Positions 45,620-54,287 of a stretch of DNA of 64,000 nt are shown piece by piece. The notes under the pieces are model-generated. The model searched no databases and was not told the origin of the DNA. It was given only the letters and a program-made list of their open reading frames with translations. Location of the stretch: assembly GCF_900187975.1 (NCBI RefSeq), contig NZ_FZPC01000008.1:142800-206799 (forward strand). Direction: 5' to 3'. The position numbers were made by a program, and so were the translations under genes. Every line of letters starts with the position of its first letter. Positions within the stretch are counted from its first letter, which is position 1. The stretch is from Pseudomonas delhiensis (GTDB taxonomy: Bacteria; Pseudomonadota; Gammaproteobacteria; Pseudomonadales; Pseudomonadaceae).

Positions 45620-46624
45620 TCACTCGTAGCTCAGGGTGAGCATGGCCGAGGTGGAGACCAGCCCCGGCGTGGCCCCTGGCGACATGGCTACATACCTGGC
45701 CAGGAACGGCATGCGCAGCAGGCCCACTTCGGTGGCGTCCAGGTAGGCATGCTTGACGGCAAGCTGCACCGTCTCGGGTGTGGCGGTGTTGGCCTTCAGG
45801 ATCTGGATGCCGACGTTCGCCATGCCGGCACCCGGGCGGTTGCGCATGATGAAGGGGGTTTCCATGCCGTGCAGCGGGTCGATCCGGTAGCTCAGGCGGA
45901 TGCCCGCGTCGCAGTCCAGGACGATGTCGAAGGGCCGCTCGACGGCGCCCGTTTCCTCCGGCCGCTGGAAGACGCCGACGTGGACCGTGGGCATGCGCAC
46001 CACCAGATCGCGCGTCTGCATACGGCAGGCCGGGACTGCGGTGCTGACGGTGCCGTGGACGGTCAGTTCGGCGATATCCAGGTCGGCATAGCGCACCGTG
46101 GCCATGCCGTTGAAGCCATGGGCCCCGGCCTGTATCTCACCGGTCTTCACCAGCCGCACCCACCAGATGTTCCGCGGCACATAGGTACCGCCGCGGAAAC
46201 CCCAGTTCAACCTTTGCACCAGCGAGGTGCTGCGGTTGGCCGCAGGCGGGCTCGGGCAGTCGGATGCATAGTTGCACCACCAGACCTGGATGCCCACGCC
46301 CGGGATGCCGCTCTCCATCAGGTCGCCATTGGGGTAGCCGGGGATGCCCTGCACCGGCGCGCCAAACCCGCCGGCGAGCCACCCCTGCACGGTGCCCCGC
46401 TCCCAGGGCCACCCCCCGCAGTCGATGGTCACCCCAGTCGCCGTTTGCCAGGTGAAGTCATGCAGAACGCTGCCGATCGGCTTGTCCCGCGGCGAGGAAA
46501 CGACCTTGTCGATGGAGATGGGGAACCTGGATTTCTGGTAGCCATCCGCGAAGGAGCAGCTGAAACCCCAGGCCGACGGCGCGAGGAACAGCAACAGCAG
46601 TGGCAATAGCATCACTCTCGGCAT
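45620..46624 (-). CDS. Two-domain fimbrial tip adhesin
   Basis: 334 residues. The signal peptide is MPRVMLLPLLLLFLAPSAWG with cleavage before FSCSFADGY. The N-terminal domain (about 20-185) contains Cys pairs (SCSF/IDCGG, WWCNYASDC) and resembles a receptor-binding lectin domain. The C-terminal pilin domain starts about VPACRMQTRDLVV and ends in the beta-zipper strand STSAMLTLSYE, suited to donor-strand exchange. It is the last gene of the fimbrial operon, 34 bp after the usher. The ligand is unknown. Similar proteins cap type 1-like pili. Confidence 0.75.
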   Translation of the reverse strand: MPRVMLLPLLLLFLAPSAWGFSCSFADGYQKSRFPISIDKVVSSPRDKPIGSVLHDFTWQTATGVTIDCGGWPWERGTVQGWLAGGFGAPVQGIPGYPNGDLMESGIPGVGIQVWWCNYASDCPSPPAANRSTSLVQRLNWGFRGGTYVPRNIWWVRLVKTGEIQAGAHGFNGMATVRYADLDIAELTVHGTVSTAVPACRMQTRDLVVRMPTVHVGVFQRPEETGAVERPFDIVLDCDAGIRLSYRIDPLHGMETPFIMRNRPGAGMANVGIQILKANTATPETVQLAVKHAYLDATEVGLLRMPFLARYVAMSPGATPGLVSTSAMLTLSYE

Positions 46625-46658
46625 ACGGAGCCTCCAGGGCAACTTGCGGCCCCGTGCA

Positions 46659-49214
46659 TCAGGTGGAAGAACGGCATAGCGATTCGACCAGGAAGAACGG
46701 CTGGCCCTCGGGCTTGCCTTCGGGCAACTGGTAGCTGGCGCGGCACTGGCGGTCGGCGCTGGCGCCCCAGCGCACCAGCAGTTCGCCCTGCGCCTGGTCG
46801 GCACGCAGGAACACCCGGCTGCCCTGGCCCACCAGGGTCAGGCTGGTGCCGGCGACGTCGAGTACCTCGGCGCCCACCGGCAGCTTGCCGCCGGCCGCAT
46901 CGCGCAGCGTCAGCAGCAACGGCTGGCCACTGCGCGTCGGGTACCTGAGCAGGGCCACCGCGCCGAAGGTCGGCACCACCGTCTGCTCGGTGGCTTCCAG
47001 CTCGACGTCCTCGGCCAGGCCCCGTGGGTCCAGCGCCACCTGGTTGCGCCGATAGGGCATCAGGCCGCTGGCGAAGGCATAGCCGTTGCCGGCCACCCGC
47101 GCGCCATAGCTGTTCAGCAGGCGGGCGCCGGCGGCGCCGCTGGCCTCGACCAGCACCTTGGTCTCGCCCTGGTCGGGGCTGAAGTTCACCCCGCCGCCAT
47201 GCACCATCAGGCTGCCGCTGGCGCCCACGCCCAGTTGCCGGTAGCCATCGCCATCGCTGGCACTGGCAGAGAGAGTGGCGGCTGCGGAGCGATACTGGGC
47301 GTTGGCGCCGCTGCTGGCGCTGCTGCCACCCTCGTTGCGGCTGCGCGAGGCGTAGACGCCGTAGTTGAAGCTGCCCGCCTCGCCCAGGGCGCCGGACAGG
47401 CCCAGCTGGGCGTCGCTGGTGCCATTGTCGGTGCGGCTGTACGAACTGCTCAGGAAGGGCGCGCCGGGCGTGTAGCCCAGGGGCAGCGAGAGGCTGAGCA
47501 GGTACTGGTTCTGGCTCTCGCCGGACAGCGAGCGGGTGCGGCTCGCCGACAGGTTCAGGCTGCCCCAGCGCCAGCCATTGGTGTACCCGGCCTGGTAGCT
47601 GACGTCGCTGCCGGCGCCGGCGTTCCAGTAGTTCTGCGCCGAGCCGCTGAGGTAGAAGTTGCCCCAGCCCTCGCCCAGCGGCTGGCTGATGTTGGCCTGG
47701 AAGCGGTTGCGCTGACGGAAGCGCCCCAGGCCGCCGGAGCCTTCGCTGAGCTCGGCGAACTCGCCCAGGCCCAGGTATCCCTCGCTGGAGAAGCGGTAGG
47801 CGGCGACCATGAAGTTGGTGCCGGTGGTTTCCACCAGCTTGCTGTAGCTCAGCCGGTAGCTCTCGCCGCTGGCGCTGCCGCCCAGGCCGTGCGACGGGTC
47901 CAGGCCGGAGGCGCGGGAACGGGTGACGTCGAAGGCGAAGGCGCCCAGCGAGGTGCTCAGCGCCAGGCCGCCCTGCAACGCCAGGTAGTTGTCGGCGACC
48001 AGGCTGCCGGTGTAGCCGGTCCACAGGTTCGACAGGCCGCGCTGGTAGGTGCCCTGGACGAAGTTCGGCGTGCTGTCCAGGCGCTCGTCGCGGTACTTGC
48101 CGGCACTGACGCTGTAGCGCGACACCCCGGGGCGCAGCAACTGCGCCACGCTGGCGAAGGGTACGGTGAAGCGTCGCTCGCGGCCGTCGGCCTCGCTGAC
48201 GGTGACCTCCAGGTCGCCGGCATAGCCGGTGCCGTAGAGGTCGTCGATGACGAAGGGGCCGGGCGCCACCGTGGTTTCGTAGAGGATGTTGCCGCCCTGG
48301 CGCACCGTGACCCGCGCATTGCTCTCGGCCACGCCGCGGATGACCGGGGCGAAGCCGCGCTGCGAGTCGGGCAGCATGCGCTCGTCGGAAGCCAGCTGCA
48401 CGCCGGTGAAGGGCACGCTGTCGAACAGGTCCGCCGGAGTGTAGTACTCGCCCAGGGTCAGCTGCGACTTCAGGCCGGCCATGTCGCGCTGGACGTAGCT
48501 GCTGACCGAGTTGTAGTCCGAACGCCCGTCGACGCGGCTGTAGCTGCCGTTGTGGCGCAGGCGCCAGTCGCCCAGGTTCAGCCCGCTGTTGAGGCCGGCG
48601 TAGTACTGCTCGGAGCTGCGGCCGTTGACCTCGTTGCGGTAGGCATTGGCGTTGTAGTCGACGAAGGCCGCGGTCACGCCGCTGTCCCAGTCGGCCGGGT
48701 CGACCTGGTCGGCGCGCACCCGGCGCAGGTAGGCCTGGGGAATGCTCAGCTGCAGGCGCATGTCGGCCAGGTCGGGGGTGGCGCGGCTGTCCGGCAGCAG
48801 GCGCTGGATGTCGACGCAGCCCGGCTCGGCGGCCTCCAGCGCGGCGCGGCTCGCCGCTGGCAGGCGTTCCTCGGCCAGGCCGAGTTCGCGCAGTTGTTCG
48901 CGGCTGAAGCACACCCCGGCGTCCGCGTCGATCTCCAGGCGCTGGCGGCCCATCCAGTTGCCGTTGAGGTACAGGTCCAGGGTGTAGCGGCCGGGCTGCA
49001 CCGGGTTGCCCTGCTCGAAGCGCGACAGGTCGATGTCCTGCCCCGGGGCGTTGCGCAGGAAGTCGGTGTCGAAGCGCAGCGGCTGCTCGTTCGCCCAGCC
49101 GGCCAGGCTCGGCAGGCCGGCCAGCAGGGCGGCGAGCGTGCCGAGGGCGACGGCGCTGCCGCGGCGGCCGCTCCAGTAGCGGATCAGCTCGGCGCGGGGT
49201 CGTCGCCCGTTCAC
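46659..49214 (-). CDS. Fimbrial outer-membrane usher protein (FimD/PapC family)
   Basis: 851 residues. After an N-terminal signal region ending WANEQ, the periplasmic domain FDTDFLRNAPGQDIDLSRFE and RYTLDLYLNGNWMGRQRLEI matches the chaperone-binding usher N-terminus. A 24-strand barrel with plug follows (GFAPVIRGVAESNARVTVRQ, TVAPGPFVIDDLYGTGYAGD), and the C-terminal domains end with QCRASYQLPE and SLCRSST. It secretes and assembles the pilus. Its ATG overlaps the chaperone stop by 4 bp. Confidence 0.95.
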   Translation of the reverse strand: MNGRRPRAELIRYWSGRRGSAVALGTLAALLAGLPSLAGWANEQPLRFDTDFLRNAPGQDIDLSRFEQGNPVQPGRYTLDLYLNGNWMGRQRLEIDADAGVCFSREQLRELGLAEERLPAASRAALEAAEPGCVDIQRLLPDSRATPDLADMRLQLSIPQAYLRRVRADQVDPADWDSGVTAAFVDYNANAYRNEVNGRSSEQYYAGLNSGLNLGDWRLRHNGSYSRVDGRSDYNSVSSYVQRDMAGLKSQLTLGEYYTPADLFDSVPFTGVQLASDERMLPDSQRGFAPVIRGVAESNARVTVRQGGNILYETTVAPGPFVIDDLYGTGYAGDLEVTVSEADGRERRFTVPFASVAQLLRPGVSRYSVSAGKYRDERLDSTPNFVQGTYQRGLSNLWTGYTGSLVADNYLALQGGLALSTSLGAFAFDVTRSRASGLDPSHGLGGSASGESYRLSYSKLVETTGTNFMVAAYRFSSEGYLGLGEFAELSEGSGGLGRFRQRNRFQANISQPLGEGWGNFYLSGSAQNYWNAGAGSDVSYQAGYTNGWRWGSLNLSASRTRSLSGESQNQYLLSLSLPLGYTPGAPFLSSSYSRTDNGTSDAQLGLSGALGEAGSFNYGVYASRSRNEGGSSASSGANAQYRSAAATLSASASDGDGYRQLGVGASGSLMVHGGGVNFSPDQGETKVLVEASGAAGARLLNSYGARVAGNGYAFASGLMPYRRNQVALDPRGLAEDVELEATEQTVVPTFGAVALLRYPTRSGQPLLLTLRDAAGGKLPVGAEVLDVAGTSLTLVGQGSRVFLRADQAQGELLVRWGASADRQCRASYQLPEGKPEGQPFFLVESLCRSST

Positions 49215-49942
49215 GGCACCTCCACCCGCTCTTCGTTGGCCACGCCGTAGTCGCTCATCCAGCGGTACTCCAGCACGAGCCCGTCGGGGCGCACGCCGGC
49301 GGGCAGGGCGAAATCGCCCCTGGCGAAGGGCTCGATCATGCCCGGGCCGAGGTCGTGGCTACGCCCGCCCTGCCGCAGCCCCAGGCTGGCGAAGGAGACG
49401 TGGTAGGGCGAGGGGTTGTCGCCACGCAGCACCCGCTTGCCGCCCTGCTCCAGCACCTGCCAGCGCACCGCGCGGGCCGCCGCCGCGGCGCTGCCGGCCA
49501 GCGCCGGCGGGCGGTAGAACAGCTTCAGCCGCGAGCGCACGGCGATCTGCATGTAGCTGCGCTCGCTGGCCTCGGGCATCGGCGGGATTTCCAGGGCGTT
49601 GAACCAGAACAGCGACTCGCGGTCGGCGGGCAGGTTCTCGCCGCTGAAGGCGACCCGCACCGACTGGCCCTTGGCCGGGTCCAGGCGGAAGATCGGCGGG
49701 GTGACGACGAAGGGCGCGTCGGCATCCTGGGGCTGGGCCTGGATGTCGCCACGGTCGATCCACACCTGCATCAACGCGGGCACCTGGCCGTCGTTGCTCA
49801 GGCGGACGGTGATCTCGCGCTCGCTGGCCGGATAGACCAGGCGGGTGCCCTGGACGCTGACGGCGGCCCAGGTGGCGGAACTCAGGCTGGCGGCAAAGGC
49901 CAGCCCTGCCATCATTGCGACGGCGCGCTTGGGGATGCTCAT
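49211..49942 (-). CDS. Periplasmic fimbrial chaperone
   Basis: 243 residues. The signal peptide MSIPKRAVAMMAGLAFAASL ends near TWA-AVSVQG. The two Ig-like domains show the classical motifs RLVYPASEREITVRLSN, RESLFWFNALEIPP (FGS-type chaperone F1-G1 region) and SRLKLFYRP. The last residues EYRWMSDYGVANEERVEVP end the second domain. It delivers subunits to the usher by donor-strand complementation. Confidence 0.95.
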   Translation of the reverse strand: MSIPKRAVAMMAGLAFAASLSSATWAAVSVQGTRLVYPASEREITVRLSNDGQVPALMQVWIDRGDIQAQPQDADAPFVVTPPIFRLDPAKGQSVRVAFSGENLPADRESLFWFNALEIPPMPEASERSYMQIAVRSRLKLFYRPPALAGSAAAAARAVRWQVLEQGGKRVLRGDNPSPYHVSFASLGLRQGGRSHDLGPGMIEPFARGDFALPAGVRPDGLVLEYRWMSDYGVANEERVEVP

Positions 49943-49989
49943 GAAGACCTCGATGGTATCCCCGGGGAGGTGCCCCCGGGGCGGCGGGC

Positions 49990-50532
49990 TTACTGGTAGC
50001 TCATGGTGTATTGCAGGTTGGTCTTGAGCACGCCGGCGGCGGTGGTGGCGTTCTTCGACATGTACTTGGCGACGAACTCCAGGGTGGCGTTGCCCGAGCC
50101 ATCGGTCTGCGTCTGGTAGCCGCCGGAGCTGGCCGGGTCGCTCAGGTCGAGCTTGGTGCTGCCGTCGCCCTGGTACAGGGCGACCTGCGCATCGGTGCCG
50201 CCGGCGCTGGTGGGGATGGTGTTGTTCAGGTTGCCGGTGGCCGGGTCGACGTTGCCGCCGCTGGCGAACACCGCCGCGACCATGGCGTCGGCGTCGCAAC
50301 CGCTGGCCTTGAGGGAGAAGGTCTGCTCGCCGACCGCCTGGCCGGCGTTCTGGAATTCCGAGGCCCTCACCGGCGGCAGGTTGACGGTCTGGCTGGCGCT
50401 GCCGGGGTCCAGGATGCAGGTCTTGCTATTGATCACCCCCTCGAAGGTGAGGGTGCCGTCGGCGGCCAGCGCCGTACCGGACAGGCCGGCGAGTGAAAGG
50501 CTGGCCAGGGCGGCTATCAGCTTCTTGCTCAT
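49990..50532 (-). CDS. Major fimbrial subunit (pilin)
   Basis: 180 residues. The signal peptide MSKKLIAALASLSLAGLSGT is followed by ALAADGTLTFEGVINSKTCI, a typical type-1-like pilin start (donor strand GTLTFEGVI, then Cys). The partner Cys is in LKASGCDAD. The C-terminal strand is LKTNLQYTMSYQ. It lies 47 bp upstream of the chaperone, is the first gene of the operon and is expected to be the most abundant product. The start is ATG 50532. An upstream frame is open but lacks a signal peptide. Confidence 0.92.
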   Translation of the reverse strand: MSKKLIAALASLSLAGLSGTALAADGTLTFEGVINSKTCILDPGSASQTVNLPPVRASEFQNAGQAVGEQTFSLKASGCDADAMVAAVFASGGNVDPATGNLNNTIPTSAGGTDAQVALYQGDGSTKLDLSDPASSGGYQTQTDGSGNATLEFVAKYMSKNATTAAGVLKTNLQYTMSYQ

Positions 50533-50859
50533 TTGTTCGAACTCCAGGTCAATGCGGTGGCTGCCCTTGCCGGGCTCCACACGTTGGTTGTCCGGGGCCT
50601 CCGGGGCCCCGAACAAATGGTCGGGCAAATGAGAAAATGGATTAAGGTAAGAAACCCCCTATAAATCGTAGGAAATGGCAATTAAGAACGGCGAACCCGG
50701 CCTCCCCGGCGGTCAGCCGGGGTGCCCGGGGCCCAGAGGGTTTTCTGGCAAAGTGCCATCACGCACATGCAACAAGCCGCTGCGCTCCCCCGGAGGGGGC
50801 GCGGTAGAGGGGATGGCGGCGGGAGACGGATGGACACGGGGCCAAGACATGCGCCCATG
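50533..50859 (-). promoter_or_regulatory. Upstream region of the fimbrial operon
   Basis: About 330 bp without a gene. The part at 50640-50690 is markedly AT-richer than its surroundings (TTAAGG, TATAAATCGTAG), as often seen at fimbrial promoters. I cannot define a -35/-10 pair or an invertible repeat. Confidence 0.4.
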
Positions 50860-50892
50860 AAAAAGGCCGGCCCGTTGCCGGGCCGGCCTTTT
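50860..50892. terminator. Bidirectional terminator downstream of lipA
   Basis: AAAAAGGCCGGCCC-GTT-GCC then GGGCCGGCCTTTT: an 8-bp GC stem flanked by an A run and a T run, so it can stop transcripts from either side. It begins about 18 bp after the lipA stop. Confidence 0.85.
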
Positions 50893-50909
50893 CATCGCGA
50901 CAGGGGCGC

Positions 50910-51893
50910 TCAGCCGATCTTGCCGCCGTGGGCCTGCTGGTCGGCATGGTACGAGGAACGCACCAGCGGGCCGGAGGCGACGTTCTTGAAGCCCATCTTC
51001 GCGCCTTCCTCGGCGAACCAGGCGAAGGTGTCCGGGTGCACGAAGCGCTGCACCGGCAGGTGGTTGCGCGAGGGCTGCAGGTACTGGCCGAGGGTCAGCA
51101 TGTCGATGTCATGCTCGCGCATGCGCTGCATGACCTCGATGACTTCGTCGTCGGTTTCGCCCAGGCCGAGCATCAGGCCGGACTTGGTCGGTACGTGGGG
51201 CACCAGCTGCTTGAACTTCTGCAGCAGGTCCAGCGACCACTCGAAGTCCGAACCCGGACGCGAGGACTTGTACAGCCGCGGCACGGTTTCCAGGTTGTGG
51301 TTGAACACGTCCGGCGGCTCGGCGGCGGTGATTTCCAGGGCGATGTCCATGCGCCCGCGGTAGTCCGGGACCAGGGTTTCCAGCTGGATGCCGGGGGACA
51401 GCTTGCGGATCTCGCGCAGGCAGTCGGCGAAGTGCTGGGCGCCGCCGTCGCGCAGGTCGTCGCGGTCCACCGAGGTGATCACCACGTACTTCAGGCGCAG
51501 GTCGGCGATGGCGATGGCCAGGTTGGTCGGCTCGTCCACGTCCAGCGGCTTCGGCCGGCCGTGGCCGACGTCGCAGAACGGGCAGCGGCGGGTGCAGATG
51601 TCGCCCATGATCATGAAGGTCGCGGTGCCGCCGGAGAAGCACTCGCCCAGGTTCGGGCAGGAGGCCTCTTCGCAGACGCTGTGCAGCTTGTGCTTGCGCA
51701 GCAGTTGCTTGATGCGGTCGACCTCCGGGGAGACCGGGATGCGCACGCGAATCCAGTCGGGTTTCTTCGGCAGTTCCTCGGTGGGGATGATCTTCACCGG
51801 GATGCGCGCCACCTTCTCGGCGCCGCGCAGTTTCACGCCGACTTCCACCTTGCCCGGCTTGCCTTGGCCCGGGGTCTCCACAACAGTGCTCAT
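50910..51893 (-). CDS. lipA: Lipoyl synthase
   Basis: Radical-SAM enzyme that inserts two sulfurs into octanoyl groups on lipoyl domains. 327 residues. The auxiliary-cluster cysteines are in [15 protein letters not shown], the radical-SAM motif CxxxCxxC is [11 protein letters not shown], and the C-terminal RSSYHAD serine motif is present ([16 protein letters not shown]). It is transcribed with lipB and ybeD; its ATG overlaps the end of lipB by 4 bp. Confidence 0.97.
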   Translation of the reverse strand: MSTVVETPGQGKPGKVEVGVKLRGAEKVARIPVKIIPTEELPKKPDWIRVRIPVSPEVDRIKQLLRKHKLHSVCEEASCPNLGECFSGGTATFMIMGDICTRRCPFCDVGHGRPKPLDVDEPTNLAIAIADLRLKYVVITSVDRDDLRDGGAQHFADCLREIRKLSPGIQLETLVPDYRGRMDIALEITAAEPPDVFNHNLETVPRLYKSSRPGSDFEWSLDLLQKFKQLVPHVPTKSGLMLGLGETDDEVIEVMQRMREHDIDMLTLGQYLQPSRNHLPVQRFVHPDTFAWFAEEGAKMGFKNVASGPLVRSSYHADQQAHGGKIG

Positions 51894-52552
51894 CTCAGTT
51901 CGATCCCGCCCGTTAGGGTCTTCTGTTCAGCGTAGCCAAGACGCTCGGTGAGTTCGCCGCGCAGGCGTTCGCGCACCTCGGCCAGGGTGACGGGGCCGGC
52001 CAGCTCGCGCAGCTGGGTCATGGCCATGCCTGCGTAGCCGCAGGGATTGATACGACGGAAAGGCTCCAGGTCCATGTCGACGTTCAGCGCCAGGCCATGG
52101 AAGGACCGGCCGTTGCGGATGCGCAGGCCGAGGGAGGCGATCTTCGCGCCGTCCACGTAGACGCCCGGGGCGTCGGGTTTGGACACGGCGTTGACGCCGA
52201 AGCCCTCGAGCAGGCCGATCAGGCTCTGTTCGATGCGGGTGACCAGTTCGCGCACGCCCAGGTGCGAGCGGCGCACGTCGAGCAGCAGGTAGGCCACCAG
52301 TTGGCCGGGGCCGTGGTAGGTCACCTGGCCGCCGCGGTCCACCTGGACCACCGGGATGTCGCCGGGCAGCAGCACGTGCTCGGCCTTGCCGGCCTGGCCC
52401 TGGGTGAACACCCGCTCGTGCTCCAGCAGCCAGACTTCGTCGGGCGTGCCCTCGTCGCGCTCGGCGGTGAAGCGCTGCATGGCGTGCCAGGTCGGCTCGT
52501 AGGGCAGCACGCCGAGTTCGCGGAAGCCCAGGGAAGGACCGGCCCCGGGCAT
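51890..52552 (-). CDS. lipB: Octanoyltransferase
   Basis: Transfers octanoyl from ACP to lipoyl domains, feeding LipA. 220 residues. The acyl-thioester active-site features are present: [40 protein letters not shown] with the catalytic Lys, and [24 protein letters not shown] with the catalytic Cys. The ATG at 52552 shares one base with the ybeD stop. A GTG at 52555 is an equally coupled alternative. Confidence 0.95.
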   Translation of the reverse strand: MPGAGPSLGFRELGVLPYEPTWHAMQRFTAERDEGTPDEVWLLEHERVFTQGQAGKAEHVLLPGDIPVVQVDRGGQVTYHGPGQLVAYLLLDVRRSHLGVRELVTRIEQSLIGLLEGFGVNAVSKPDAPGVYVDGAKIASLGLRIRNGRSFHGLALNVDMDLEPFRRINPCGYAGMAMTQLRELAGPVTLAEVRERLRGELTERLGYAEQKTLTGGIELR

Positions 52553-52842
52553 CACAGCACCATGTGCACGCGACCGCTGGCGCGCAGGTCGCTGTGGATG
52601 TTCTGCAACTGGTCGACGCCGGTGGCGGTGATCAGCACCTGCACCGAGAGGAAGCGACCGTTGCGGCTGTCGCGGGTCACCAGGGTGGTGACGTCCAGGT
52701 CCGGCGCATGGCGCTGGATGATCTCCACGACCAGGTCGGCGAAGCCGTCGCCGGCGTCACCGATCACCTTGATCGGGTAGCGTTCGCAGGGGAACTCGAT
52801 CTTGGGCGCGGGGGGAGTGCTGGTATCAGTGGTTTCAGTCAT
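52552..52842 (-). CDS. ybeD: DUF493/YbeD family regulatory protein
   Basis: 96 residues of the ACT-like YbeD/DUF493 family: [20 protein letters not shown] at the start and [20 protein letters not shown] later. The lipB-ybeD neighbourhood is conserved in gamma-proteobacteria. The function is not established. It is the first gene of the ybeD-lipB-lipA set. Confidence 0.88.
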   Translation of the reverse strand: MTETTDTSTPPAPKIEFPCERYPIKVIGDAGDGFADLVVEIIQRHAPDLDVTTLVTRDSRNGRFLSVQVLITATGVDQLQNIHSDLRASGRVHMVL

Positions 52843-52995
52843 GGCTGTCGCGGGCGGGTAGCCCGCCTCCGTACGAAGCTCCCGGGTCGGGAGGTTCCGG
52901 ATGGATCGGACCTGACGGCTGCCGACGCCACGGGGAGGTCGATCAGGCGCAGGCGCGCATTTTACCTGAGTCGGGCGCGCGCATGCGTAGAAATT

Positions 52996-53027
52996 CCCGG
53001 GCTTGTATACAAAAGTACGAGCCCGGG
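52996..53027. terminator. Hairpin downstream of dacC
   Basis: CCCGGGCTTGTA pairs with TACGAGCCCGGG (one mismatch) across the loop TACAAAAG, 11 bp beyond the dacC stop. It is a strong stem with only a weak T tract. Confidence 0.6.
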
Positions 53028-53037
53028 GGACCGTCGG

Positions 53038-54198
53038 TCAGTTGAACAGGCCGTAGAAGAACAGGCGGATGCTATCCCACAGGCGGCGGAAGATACCACC
53101 CTCCTCCACGGCGTTCAGGGCCACCAGGTCGGAGGTGCGCACGACCTTGTCGCCCAGCTTCACTTCCACCTTGCCGATCACCTGGCCCTGCTGGATCGGG
53201 GCCATCAGCTGCGGCTGCAGCACCATGTTGGCCTGCAGCTGCTTGAGCTGGCCGCGCGGCACGGTCATGGTCAGGTCTTCGGACAGGCCGGCCTTCACTT
53301 CATGCTCGGCGCCCTTCCAGACCATGGCCTTGGTCAGCTCGGCGCCCTTCTTGTAGAAGGTCTGCGATTCGAAGAAGCGGAAGCCGTAGGTCAGCAGCTT
53401 CTGCGTCTCGGCGGCGCGGGCCTGCTCGCTGTTGGTGCCGAACACCACGGCGATCATGCGCTGGCCGTCACGCACGGCGGAGGCCACCAGGCAGTAGCCG
53501 GCTTCCTCGGTGTGGCCGGTCTTCAGGCCGTCGACGGTCTTGTCGCGCCACAGCAGCAGGTTGCGGTTGGGCTGCTTGATGTTGTTCCAGAGGAATTCCT
53601 TCTGGGCGTAGATGGCGTAGTGGGTCGGCTCGCCGTAGATGATGGCGCGGGCCAGGGTCGCCATGTCGCGGGCCGAGGAGTAGTGCTCCGGGTTCGGCAG
53701 GCCGGTGGCGTCCATGAAGTGGGAGTTGGTCATGCCCAGCTTCTGCGCGGTGTTGTTCATCATGTCGGCGAAGGCGTCCTCGCTGCCGGCGATGTGCTCG
53801 GCGAGGGCGACGGAGGCGTCGTTGCCCGACTGGATGATGATGCCGTGCAGCAGGTCGCTGACCGACACCTGCGAGCCCAGCTTGATGAACATGCGCGAAC
53901 CGCCGGTGCGCCAGGCGTGCTCGCTGACGGTGACCTGGTCGCTCTCGGCGATGCGCCCGCCCTCGATCTCCTTGGTGGCGATGTAGGCGGTCATCAGCTT
54001 GGTCAGGCTGGCCGGGGGCAGGCGCTCGTCGGCGTTGTTCTCCACCAGGACCTGGCCGCTGGCGCCGTCCATCAGCACCCAGGCCTTGGCCGCCAGTTGC
54101 GGCGCGGCGGGGACAACGGATTCAGCCGCCCAGCCGGCCACGGGGGCGCTGAGCAACACGAGCATGGACAGGCGTTTGGCGATGGTGATGATATTCAT
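53038..54198 (-). CDS. dacC: D-alanyl-D-alanine carboxypeptidase (PBP5/6)
   Basis: Trims the terminal D-Ala from peptidoglycan stems. 386 residues with a signal peptide (MNIITIAKRLSMLVLLSAPV ending AGWA-AE). The penicillin-binding motifs are SLTK (PPASLTKLMTAY), SGN (IIQSGNDASV) and KTG (DGLKTGHTEEAG). The C-terminal beta domain ends in an amphipathic membrane anchor (FRRLWDSIRLFFYGLFN). The ATG at 54198 is preferred over a GTG 18 bp upstream. It corresponds to P. aeruginosa PA3999. Confidence 0.95.
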   Translation of the reverse strand: MNIITIAKRLSMLVLLSAPVAGWAAESVVPAAPQLAAKAWVLMDGASGQVLVENNADERLPPASLTKLMTAYIATKEIEGGRIAESDQVTVSEHAWRTGGSRMFIKLGSQVSVSDLLHGIIIQSGNDASVALAEHIAGSEDAFADMMNNTAQKLGMTNSHFMDATGLPNPEHYSSARDMATLARAIIYGEPTHYAIYAQKEFLWNNIKQPNRNLLLWRDKTVDGLKTGHTEEAGYCLVASAVRDGQRMIAVVFGTNSEQARAAETQKLLTYGFRFFESQTFYKKGAELTKAMVWKGAEHEVKAGLSEDLTMTVPRGQLKQLQANMVLQPQLMAPIQQGQVIGKVEVKLGDKVVRTSDLVALNAVEEGGIFRRLWDSIRLFFYGLFN

Positions 54199-54287
54199 CC
54201 GTCTCTCTGGGTTCACTAATGGTCAAACAATCCCTTGGGGGAATTCCCGGGCGGCCTCTGGCGTGCCGCTTCATCGGTGCGCCGCGT

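Noticed and set aside
47199..49250. 683-codon plus-strand frame opposite the usher gene
   Set aside because: Antisense shadow of a well supported usher.
50675..50895. Small open frames between the fimbrial operon and lipA
   Set aside because: They read through the terminator palindrome, have no ribosome site and differ between strands only as shadows.
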